Source: Nocardia brasiliensis IFM 10847 (GTDB taxonomy: Bacteria; Actinomycetota; Actinomycetes; Mycobacteriales; Mycobacteriaceae). Taken from it: a stretch of 53,838 bases of DNA. The notes beneath the pieces are model-generated. The model was not told the DNA's origin. It saw nothing but the letters and a program-made list of their open reading frames with translations, and searched no databases. Every line of letters starts with the position of its first letter. Position 1 is the stretch's first letter. A program made the position numbers and the translations under genes. The stretch is taken from contig NZ_BAUA01000034.1 in the NCBI RefSeq assembly GCF_000710915.1, positions 1-53,838 on the forward strand, written 5' to 3'. Positions 46,183-52,768 of the stretch are shown here, piece by piece.

Positions 46183-46350
46183 TCATACTGGCCATCCTGT
46201 GCTGAGGGAGGGATAGTCAAGAGTGCCGTAGGCATCGCGCAGCGACGCGAAGCGCTCTTTACTCTCCCGGTGCGAAGTCAGATCATGGGGCCATGAGGAG
46301 GCGGGCACCCAGCCCAGCCACGGCGATCGGTAGACGAGACGTATCCGCAT
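46183..46350 (-). CDS. Possible 55-residue AICE protein
   Basis: A minus-strand frame from ATG 46350 reads MRIRLVYRSPWLGWVPASSW, then PHDLTSHRESKERFASLRDAYGTLDYPSL, and stops at 46183. The composition is protein-like, with a helical C-terminal part, and differs from the frames around it. No ribosome site was seen; the frame is open 14 codons further upstream. It could be a small element gene or the end of a decayed one. No family recognised. Confidence 0.35.
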   Translation of the reverse strand: MRIRLVYRSPWLGWVPASSWPHDLTSHRESKERFASLRDAYGTLDYPSLSTGWPV

Positions 46351-46500
46351 GAGCTGGACCGATGGTGTTACCGCGGCTTGGCCGATTGAGGCTCATCAGG
46401 GTCAATGAATTTCGGTCCTGCGGGTCGTCGCCGACGCGCCGACTGCGCCGGGGCGGCGGAGGGACGGAGCGTAGGCCCGTTGCGCGTCGTGAGCGCGGCG

Positions 46501-46523
46501 GCGGCGGCCCGTAGGGCCGCCGC
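46501..46523. terminator. Terminator downstream of the PP2C/HTH unit
   Basis: GCGGCGGCCC-GTA-GGGCCGCCGC is a 10-bp perfect stem with a 3-base loop, 51 bases beyond the stop of the minus-strand phosphatase gene. Confidence 0.75.
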
Positions 46524-46574
46524 TCTTGATCCTATATAGCTAAATTCGGCAACGTGTCGCGGGCAGTACTGCGG

Positions 46575-47366
46575 TCAGGTGCGCAGAACAGCGAGCGTTT
46601 TGTCGTCGTGTCGCTTGGGGCGCGGTAGTTGCTGCCCGTTCGGATCGTCGGTGGCTTCCCATGTGTGGCAGCGGCCAAGAAGTTCCGACAGCTCATCGGA
46701 GGAAAGTTGCGCGATGCCTGACCAGTGGATGCCTAGAAGTGTAAGCGGGTCGCTCGCGCCATCCGTGGCAAGTACTGCCCAAGCTACGGACTCCGCAGGA
46801 AAACGTTGGTAGATGGCATGTCCTGCTGCGGATGGATCGGCTTCGGCTATCCAGTAGCCGTTCGAGGAGTTGCGGCGGATGCGTTGACGTTGCTGAAGGG
46901 CGCTTAGTAGTTCGCGGTGTATGTCGTCGTAACCGCTGCCGGAAGCGAGTCGGTGACGGTACTGCTCGGCCTGGGGAAGCTCAAGTTGATCGAGACGATG
47001 GTCGGTGATCAGTTGTTGCGATCCGTCGTAATGTCCGACGACTACGGTTGAATCGCCAAGTACGAGCACCTCGACCGTGTTGGCTCTGAGCCGAACAAGT
47101 GCGACGGTGCTCGATGGACCGAGGCCAGGACGTAGCTGAAGATCACGCGATGTCGCTGTGATCGCGTCGGCGAGGATCACTCGAAGATCATCCGATCTTG
47201 CGAACCTTCGCTGTAGCTCGTGGCCGAGACTGTCAACGTAGTCGTTCGCGGAGGGCGAGCTGGGGTCGAATGACGTTGCGCCGTCAAGAACGATGACGCC
47301 GTAGGACGTCTTGATCACGCGATCTTGATCGGACGTGCCCGGGAGTTGCGCGGCGTTGATGATCAT
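46575..47366 (-). CDS. PP2C-like protein phosphatase encoded on the AICE
   Basis: A 263-residue protein. It keeps the PP2C pattern: first metal Asp in GVIVLDGATSF, central SSTVALVRL then VLVLGDSTVVV, a second Asp in VLATDGASD and the final metal motif KRHDDKTLAVLRT. It would remove phosphate from Ser/Thr residues using Mn or Mg. It starts at ATG 47366, seven bases after the stop of the HTH gene, with no ribosome site of its own, so translation is probably coupled. The target, possibly the HTH partner, is unknown. PP2C proteins are not among the core AICE functions, so this unit may be accessory cargo. Confidence 0.75.
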   Translation of the reverse strand: MIINAAQLPGTSDQDRVIKTSYGVIVLDGATSFDPSSPSANDYVDSLGHELQRRFARSDDLRVILADAITATSRDLQLRPGLGPSSTVALVRLRANTVEVLVLGDSTVVVGHYDGSQQLITDHRLDQLELPQAEQYRHRLASGSGYDDIHRELLSALQQRQRIRRNSSNGYWIAEADPSAAGHAIYQRFPAESVAWAVLATDGASDPLTLLGIHWSGIAQLSSDELSELLGRCHTWEATDDPNGQQLPRPKRHDDKTLAVLRT

Positions 47367-47373
47367 GGGTTGC

Positions 47374-48204
47374 TCAACGGAGGTACGGGCCGACCAGCAA
47401 TCTGCTGCTTGTGATCGCAAAGTCAGCAGAGAAGTCAGCTTCTACGACACCGCAAACAAAAGGCTTTGCAGGGTCGAATATTTCGGGCAGATGATGATCG
47501 AGCCAATGGGCTACACCGAGTGATCCGACGCTGGTGATTCCCGCGATATGCACGACTACGCGCTGATCAGCTACTCGGCGCGAGAAGTAGCCAAGGTCGG
47601 TTTTGTTCGCGCTGTCCTGCCGGTACGGAGACTGATGTCGAAGTCCGGTGTTGGAATCCGTGATCCACCAACCATCGTCGTCACGTTCGAAACCCAAAAC
47701 GGGGTCCTCGGCCAGAAGGTGGCGAGCTACTGGTGCGGACTTGGGTCCACATATGACGACCGTGTCGCCAGGCGGAGGCTCATCGGTATCCGGATCGATG
47801 GCGAAACGGGCCGAGGCGAGCAGTAGCCGTTCCAGAGTGGTTTCGACCAACTCCTGGGTGGCCTGATCAGATGCATCGAAGAACGGACGCTCTCGGCCTT
47901 CCTCAAGACCGAATCGTCTTGGAATGCCCACACTTACGGGTCCGACTCCGAAGAAGGCTCGTTCCGGCCGTGGCCCGCTAGAACGTATCTGGCTGACCCT
48001 GCCCTGAGTCAGGCCGAACCGCTCAGCGATCTCCTTGTAGCTCAGACCTAGATCAAGATGCGCCTCTTTGATGGCCGCTTTCCGGAGGCGAGCAAGCTCG
48101 GTAGCGCGCTGCTGGTAGAGGGTGATCAGCTCAGTCGCACGCTGACCACGACGAAGCGGGTCCGGGTCGTTCCGAACCTGTTCGAAGTCATCAGCTGTAG
48201 CCAC
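47374..48204 (-). CDS. Helix-turn-helix regulator with an unassigned C-terminal domain
   Basis: A 276-residue protein starting at GTG 48204. Residues 28-75 hold an HTH like sigma-70 region 4: LARLRKAAIKEAHLDLGLSYKEIAERFGLTQGRVSQIRSSG. The C-terminal part (about 140-275) has VVICGPKSAPVARHLLAEDPVLGFERDDDGWWITD, GYFSRRV and VVHIAGITSVGSLGVAHWLDHHL; this Rossmann-like pattern recurs in actinomycete mobile-element regulators but I cannot name it. It probably binds the CTTTAGGGG repeats just upstream and senses a small molecule. Forms an operon with the phosphatase. Confidence 0.7.
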   Translation of the reverse strand: MATADDFEQVRNDPDPLRRGQRATELITLYQQRATELARLRKAAIKEAHLDLGLSYKEIAERFGLTQGRVSQIRSSGPRPERAFFGVGPVSVGIPRRFGLEEGRERPFFDASDQATQELVETTLERLLLASARFAIDPDTDEPPPGDTVVICGPKSAPVARHLLAEDPVLGFERDDDGWWITDSNTGLRHQSPYRQDSANKTDLGYFSRRVADQRVVVHIAGITSVGSLGVAHWLDHHLPEIFDPAKPFVCGVVEADFSADFAITSSRLLVGPYLR

Positions 48205-48223
48205 GTGTACGAGTGTAGATGGC

Positions 48224-48328
48224 CGACTTTAGGGGTATTGATTCTGCCCCCATCAGGGAGTACTCTCGACTTTATACCCCTAAAGACACTCAGATGATCG
48301 CACGAACATCGACTTTAGGGGCCTAAAG
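48224..48328. promoter_or_regulatory. Divergent promoter with three CTTTAGGGG operator-like repeats
   Basis: CGACTTTAGGGG occurs at 48224-48235 and again at 48310-48321; the middle site at 48267-48285 reads CGACTTTATACCCCTAAAG, with the motif inverted. The third forms a palindrome, CTTTAGG-GG-CCTAAAG (48313-48328), ending four bases before the ribosome site of the pra-like gene. The middle site also has matching half-sites. They lie between the HTH gene and the forward AICE operon, placed to control both. The sequence is A/T-richer than its surroundings and includes TTTATA as a possible -10. Confidence 0.75.
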
Positions 48329-48343
48329 ATCAGGAGGTGAGCA

Positions 48344-48808
48344 ATGCCGTCGAGCAATGTGTGGCTTCGAGCGGATGCCAGTGAGTTCTTCGAGAAGGGC
48401 ACGTACTTGCTGGGTACCGCCCGGCCAGTGACGGAGTTCCAGCGAGACCGGAATACCCCGGCGATTCAGAAGGTGGACCTCGACTACGAAGGCAAAGGGA
48501 CGGGCAAGCGGTTGTGGAAGGCCACGATCATCGACCCGTCGAGCGAGGACAACGCCAAGCACGCCAGCTATGAGGTGATCTTCGCTGCGGACGTGTGCCC
48601 GGTTCCTCCTGCTGCGGCCATTGTGCCGGGCATGACTCCAGTGGAGCTGGAAGGACTGATGGTCAAGCCGAAGCTGATCGGTTCGGGTGAGTTCAAGTCG
48701 ATCGGCTGGTCGATTCGGGCGACCGGGTTCAAGGGCGACAACTCGGGAACTGTTGTGCCTGGCGATCATTCGGCGTCGGCACAGCGTGACCGGAAGGCGG
48801 CTGCGTGA
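48344..48808 (+). CDS. Pra-like AICE activator of replication, integration and excision
   Basis: A 154-residue protein, first gene of the forward operon, with a strong AGGAGGTGA before ATG 48344. It matches the Pra pattern: a start region G-x-Y-L-x-G-x-x-x-P-V-x-x-F (GTYLLGTARPVTEF), then QKVDLDYEGKGTGKRLWKATIIDP, DVCPVPPA, TPVELEGL and SIRATGF. In pSAM2 Pra switches on the rep-xis-int genes. The name is inferred from this pattern. Its stop overlaps the next ATG (TGATG). Confidence 0.6.
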   Translation: MPSSNVWLRADASEFFEKGTYLLGTARPVTEFQRDRNTPAIQKVDLDYEGKGTGKRLWKATIIDPSSEDNAKHASYEVIFAADVCPVPPAAAIVPGMTPVELEGLMVKPKLIGSGEFKSIGWSIRATGFKGDNSGTVVPGDHSASAQRDRKAAA

Positions 48809-49049
48809 TGACCTCGTTCGTGATGGTCCCGCCGAGCGTGGGTGGTGAGCTGCACGGCCTGAAGTACGAGCCCATTCGTGCTGGTCGACTCGGTGGCGGG
48901 CTTCCTCCGCAGGTGGTGTTCTTCCTCGGCTCGGTCGGGTCGTGCTCGATATCACTGACGCGCATGACCTGGCCGAGGCGCTGCCGACCGTGCTGGCTCA
49001 GCATGACTACGCCGAGTTCCTCACTGACGAGTCGAGGGCGGTGGCGTGA
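48808..49049 (+). pseudogene. Small AICE protein gene with a -1 frameshift
   Basis: From ATG 48808 the first frame gives MTSFVMVPPSVGGELHGLKY, EPIRAGRLGGGLPPQVVFFLGSVG, then loses sense. The frame one base back continues VVLDITDAHDLAEALPTVLAQHDYAEFLTDESRAVA to a TGA that overlaps the next start. A single missing G in the GGG at 48937-48939 explains this. Rest of product is about 80 residues, unknown function. Either a sequencing error or a recent inactivation; ends fit the overlapping operon, so the original gene was intact. Confidence 0.7.
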
Positions 49050-49861
49050 TGTTCAGCCGACTCAAGCCGGACCGTGATGGCAAGCCGGACAGGCGGATTC
49101 GTTCGTGGCCGGTGTTGTTGCTGGCGCTTCCGGCGTTCGTGGCGATCTGGTCCGGCTGGGTCGGCCTGGGCACGATGACCGGTTTCGGTGAGGTGCAACC
49201 CCTTCCGGGTATCGCCGACGGCTTCACGATCAATACCGCGATCACGTTGCCGATCGGGATGGAGACCTACGCCTCCTACGCGCTGCACGTGTGGCTCAAC
49301 GGTCGCATCCGCACCCCCGGAACACGCGCCTACGCCAAGTGGAGTGCCCTGGGTGCTTTGATCCTCGGTGGCGTCGGCCAAGTCGCCTATCACCTGATGC
49401 AGGCCGCGCACTGGGCTACCGCTCCGTGGCCGGTGGTCGTGCTGGTGGCGTGCGTTCCGCCTGCGGTCCTCGGGATGGGCGCGACCTTGGCCCACATGAT
49501 CAGCCGAGACAACGACATCGCTGAAACTGTTGCACCCGAACCGGTCTCGATTCCGGACGCGGTTGCGGTTCCGGCGACGGTTCCAGCTCCGGTGCCTCGT
49601 GCACGGCGGACGACTCGTCGCGATCCGGCGAAAGTGGCTCGCGCGGTTGCCATGCGGGCCGAAGGTGCCACCTACACCGAAATCGGTGCAGCGCTGGGTA
49701 TCTCACCCGCTACGGCCGCGAAGTACGCGCCGAAACCTGTTGTGGAGCAGACCGGGCGACCGCGTCCGTCGGCGTCCACACCTTCCCGACCTGTTCCATC
49801 TGAGCGACCGGTGCAGCCGATGTTGCCGCTCGCGATTCCCGCCCTGGGGGGCACCCGATGA
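49049..49861 (+). CDS. SpdB-like/DUF2637-type membrane protein with C-terminal HTH
   Basis: A 270-residue protein. Four hydrophobic segments lie at about residues 20-42, 57-83, 95-118 and 125-150, as in the plasmid spread proteins (SpdB/DUF2637) that help intramycelial transfer in Streptomyces elements. The C-terminal region has a helix-turn-helix-like motif, DPAKVARAVAMRAEGATYTEIGAALGISPATAAKYAP, and a proline-rich end. Start overlaps the previous gene (TGATG) and its stop overlaps the next ATG. Exact role inferred from gene order. Confidence 0.7.
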   Translation: MFSRLKPDRDGKPDRRIRSWPVLLLALPAFVAIWSGWVGLGTMTGFGEVQPLPGIADGFTINTAITLPIGMETYASYALHVWLNGRIRTPGTRAYAKWSALGALILGGVGQVAYHLMQAAHWATAPWPVVVLVACVPPAVLGMGATLAHMISRDNDIAETVAPEPVSIPDAVAVPATVPAPVPRARRTTRRDPAKVARAVAMRAEGATYTEIGAALGISPATAAKYAPKPVVEQTGRPRPSASTPSRPVPSERPVQPMLPLAIPALGGTR

Positions 49862-50202
49862 TCACCTTCGACCTTTCGTCCAATCCACCGTTCCTGGCCA
49901 CTGTCCTCGGGGTGACTGCGGTCTCGGTCATGGCCACTGCGGTGCTCTTGACCGCCGACCGCACACCAACCCCGGTGTCGTATCAGGCCAGCACTCGTCC
50001 CGATGGGTGCGTGATGTTCTGCGAGGACGTGCCGAAGCCCTCGTTCAACGATGCCAACTGCGGTGAGCCGCCGCCGGGGATCAACTTCCGGTTGTGGAAG
50101 TGCGATCCGATCCGCACTCCGCAGCCCAAGGCCAAGGCCAAGCCCACGTCGGCGGGTGCCTGCATCATGTTCTGCGACGAGCCTCGGCGGGGTGATCGGT
50201 GA
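49858..50202 (+). CDS. Small AICE membrane protein with cysteine-rich exterior
   Basis: A 114-residue protein with one hydrophobic N-terminal segment (LATVLGVTAVSVMATAVLL) and a cysteine-bearing rest (CVMFCED, NCGEPPPG, WKCDP and a near repeat CIMFCDE). The C-x-x-x-C motif CVMFCED / CIMFCDE appears twice, which is unusual. No family recognised. ATGA overlap with the SpdB-like gene; TGATG overlap with the next. Confidence 0.6.
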   Translation: MITFDLSSNPPFLATVLGVTAVSVMATAVLLTADRTPTPVSYQASTRPDGCVMFCEDVPKPSFNDANCGEPPPGINFRLWKCDPIRTPQPKAKAKPTSAGACIMFCDEPRRGDR

Positions 50203-50420
50203 TGACTGCTCCGATCGCTGGTGGCCTGCGGAACGTGAAATACGTTGCGGCATCACCATTCCAGTCGGTAGAGACCGACGCGCGTGTGTCGTTCCTGGTG
50301 GGCGGTGTAGAGATTCAGCTGAGCCTGGTCGACGTGCGCATCCTCACCCACGTGTTGCCGAACGTGCTCGCCGAGCATTCGGTAGCGCTGTCGTTCGCGC
50401 CGCTGCGGGGGGTGCTGTGA
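50202..50420 (+). CDS. Small AICE protein, unknown function
   Basis: A 72-residue soluble protein: MTAPIAGGLRNVKYVAASPF, then VGGVEIQLSLVDVRILTHVLPNVLAEHSVAL. It resembles the neighbouring frameshifted protein in its ending pattern (VLPNVLAEHSVAL against ALPTVLAQHDYAE), so the two may be distant copies. Starts at TGATG with the previous gene and ends at TGATG with the translocase. Confidence 0.6.
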   Translation: MTAPIAGGLRNVKYVAASPFQSVETDARVSFLVGGVEIQLSLVDVRILTHVLPNVLAEHSVALSFAPLRGVL

Positions 50421-51739
50421 TGTCGATCCTTCCCACGATCATCTCGACGGGTACCACGATCGCAATCGCTACCTTCGTCGGTTCCTGCGTCCGGATCCGC
50501 AAACCCGCCGTGCCGACGCTGGCGCGGATCATCGATGACGCACCTGCGCAGTTGCGTCCGGCGGTGGCGGTGCTGGCTGATCCGCTGCAAACCAACCTGA
50601 TGCTGCACGCGCTCAAGCTCGGGTCCCCGGAGACCGGGTTTCCGCCGATGGAGCGCTACGACTACACCATGTACGGCATCGACGTGGACTTCCTGATGCT
50701 GGCTGGCCAATCCCGCAAACGCTGGTCCAACGAGGAAACCCGCGATGCGTTCGCTCAAGTGCTCGCGGTGCCGAAGGTGACAGTGGCGTCACCTGCCCCG
50801 GGGGTGGTCCGTCTTCAGCTGCGCGTGTTCGACACACTCGCGGCCCCGGCAGCGTTGCCGGGTTGGGTCTCCAACGATGTAGACCTGAAGGCGGTCCCCG
50901 TGGGTGTCACCGAGTACGGCGAGACAGCGCAGATTCCGGTGCTCTACACGCACGGAATGGCCGCTGGTGCAACAGATTCGGGTAAGGGCTCGATCATCTG
51001 GTCCATGATCGCTGGCCTGGCTCCCGCGATCCGCGCCGGGTTGGTCGACGTGTGGGGTATCGATCCCAAGGGCGGTGTCGAGTTCAGCCCCGGCAAGGAG
51101 TTGTTCGTCCGCTTCGCCTACCAGAGCGCCGAAGACATCCTGGCGTTGCTGGAGGAAGCCGTCGCGGTCATGCGAGAACGCCAGGCCAAGCTGATGGCGG
51201 CCAAGCTGCGCAAACTCACCCCGACCACCGATGAGCCGCTGATCGTGATCCTGATCGATGAGTTCGCGGCGCTGTCGGCCTACGCCGATGCCAAGACCCT
51301 GGCCCGCTTGGACGAGCTGCTGGGGCTGCTGCTGACCCAAGCCCGGGCCGCTGCGATCTCGGTCTTCGGGTTCATCCAAGACCCGTCGAAGGAGAACATG
51401 CCCCAACGGCAACTGTTCCCGCTGCGTATCGGGTTGCGGCTGACCGAACCGACTCAGGTCGCCATGGTCTTCGGCAACGGTGCCCGTGACCGTGGCGCGG
51501 AATGCGATCAGATCCCTACCAGCACACCAGGTGTCGGCTACATCGAACAAGACGGCTCCACCGAGCTGACCCGCGCTCGGTTCTACTGGGTCACCGATGC
51601 CGACATCACACGCCTGGTCGAAGAATTCGCGCTACGGCACGAAACCACTGGTGCCCCAGCCGATTCCGATGATGGGTTCGATCCGTCGACGTTCGATCCC
51701 GATGACCTCGGCGACGGTGAAGGGTCGGTGGCGGCATGA
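50420..51739 (+). CDS. FtsK/SpoIIIE-type DNA translocase (TraSA-like)
   Basis: A 439-residue AAA ATPase that would pump double-stranded AICE DNA between cells. ATG 50420 overlaps the preceding stop; a longer upstream frame is spurious. One N-terminal hydrophobic segment (residues 4-22) precedes the motor. Walker A is GATDSGKGS (183-191), Walker B LIVILIDEFAAL with Asp280-Glu281, then LLTQARAAAISVFGFIQDPSKENMP, all as in TraSA/TraB conjugation proteins. Its C-terminal end is acidic. The only transfer gene recognised in the element. Confidence 0.9.
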   Translation: MSILPTIISTGTTIAIATFVGSCVRIRKPAVPTLARIIDDAPAQLRPAVAVLADPLQTNLMLHALKLGSPETGFPPMERYDYTMYGIDVDFLMLAGQSRKRWSNEETRDAFAQVLAVPKVTVASPAPGVVRLQLRVFDTLAAPAALPGWVSNDVDLKAVPVGVTEYGETAQIPVLYTHGMAAGATDSGKGSIIWSMIAGLAPAIRAGLVDVWGIDPKGGVEFSPGKELFVRFAYQSAEDILALLEEAVAVMRERQAKLMAAKLRKLTPTTDEPLIVILIDEFAALSAYADAKTLARLDELLGLLLTQARAAAISVFGFIQDPSKENMPQRQLFPLRIGLRLTEPTQVAMVFGNGARDRGAECDQIPTSTPGVGYIEQDGSTELTRARFYWVTDADITRLVEEFALRHETTGAPADSDDGFDPSTFDPDDLGDGEGSVAA

Positions 51740-52062
51740 AGCGTGGATTCGTGACCGAGAACCACACGGTCATCTACTGCGATCTGTGCGGGGACGTCTA
51801 CGACGAAGACGGTTCGGAGTCAATCTGTTTCGACACCGTGCAGCAGGCCGTGTCGTACCTGGAGTCGCGCCCTACCGGTGTCAGTTGGGTCTACGACGGA
51901 GACCGGATCTGGTGCGACGGCTGCATAGCCGCCGACCACTGCGACCGCAACGGCCACCAGTTCCCCGCCATCGCCAAGGCCAAGAAACGGCTGCGTGGCA
52001 CCTCGACCCGTGCACGGCTCTGCCGGGTGTGCGGCATCGCGGACGGCGAGGTACAGCCATGA
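51736..52062 (+). CDS. Small cysteine-rich AICE protein (zinc-ribbon-like)
   Basis: A 108-residue protein with paired cysteines: CDLCG near the start, then CDGC, HCDRNGH and CRVCG, suggesting one or two zinc sites. No family is recognised. Start overlaps the translocase stop (ATGA), and the following gene overlaps its stop. Possibly an accessory DNA- or protein-binding factor. Confidence 0.65.
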   Translation: MKRGFVTENHTVIYCDLCGDVYDEDGSESICFDTVQQAVSYLESRPTGVSWVYDGDRIWCDGCIAADHCDRNGHQFPAIAKAKKRLRGTSTRARLCRVCGIADGEVQP

Positions 52063-52433
52063 CGGCCCTGCCTGATCCGGAACCGATGTTCTTCCACGTC
52101 GTCACCGCGCGACGAGTGCTGCCAGGTGATGTCCTCTACGAGATCAACGACCGGCCGTTGCGTGGTGGCCCGATGACGATCGCCCGCGTCCGGCACACGC
52201 CGGCCGAATCCGGGACCCGCACCCGCGAAGGCTGGGAACTGGTGCCGACGTGTTCACGGTTCTCCCGCTTCGTCCACGCCGATACCCGGCTCAAGGTCGG
52301 CCGGTACGGCTCGGCTCGGCGGATCAATCCGATTGTCGCTGCCGCAGCGAAGCCACGGCGAACACCCAAGCGGCCCAAGCGTGTTGACGCTGATCAGTTG
52401 TCCTTGTTCGAGACACCCTGGGGGAAGTCATGA
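52059..52433 (+). CDS. Small basic AICE protein, unknown function
   Basis: A 124-residue protein: MTALPDPEPMFFHVVTARRV, then GDVLYEINDRPLRGGPMTIARVRHTP, and a lysine/arginine-rich C-terminus (KPRRTPKRPKRVDADQLSLFETPW). The basic end suggests nucleic-acid contact. No family recognised. Overlaps both neighbours by four bases. Confidence 0.65.
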   Translation: MTALPDPEPMFFHVVTARRVLPGDVLYEINDRPLRGGPMTIARVRHTPAESGTRTREGWELVPTCSRFSRFVHADTRLKVGRYGSARRINPIVAAAAKPRRTPKRPKRVDADQLSLFETPWGKS

Positions 52434-52768
52434 CCACACTCACCACACGTCCACAAGGGTGGTTGCTGGGCTGGTGGCGTTACGGACGCTGCTGGGCACG
52501 CGGACTCACCGCCTGCCACCTGACCATCCACACTGCCGACACGGTCACTGTTCCCGAGCGCTTGCGCATCGACATCGGCTCCGACATCGATAGCGTGCTG
52601 GCGCGGATGCTGCCTGGTCAGTGCCCCGCCGACTGGCACGGTCGCACTATCGATCTCGCCGCCGCGTTCGGTGCTGATCACTGCCGCGCTGAACTCGTCG
52701 GCCCGGCCACGGTGGAACTGCTGTTCTTCCACGCTGATTCGCTCCTGGACGGACCAATCCTATGGTGA
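52430..52768 (+). CDS. Small AICE protein, unknown function
   Basis: A 112-residue protein with tryptophan-rich N-terminus (GWLLGWWRYGRCWARGLTACHL) and acidic C-terminus (DSLLDGPILW). No family recognised. It overlaps the previous gene by four bases and the Rep gene by seven. Confidence 0.6.
   Translation: MTTLTTRPQGWLLGWWRYGRCWARGLTACHLTIHTADTVTVPERLRIDIGSDIDSVLARMLPGQCPADWHGRTIDLAAAFGADHCRAELVGPATVELLFFHADSLLDGPILW

Noticed and set aside
50051..50419. Upstream extension of the translocase by 123 codons
   Set aside because: It covers two small genes that overlap neatly, and the hydrophobic N-terminus typical of the family begins at ATG 50420.
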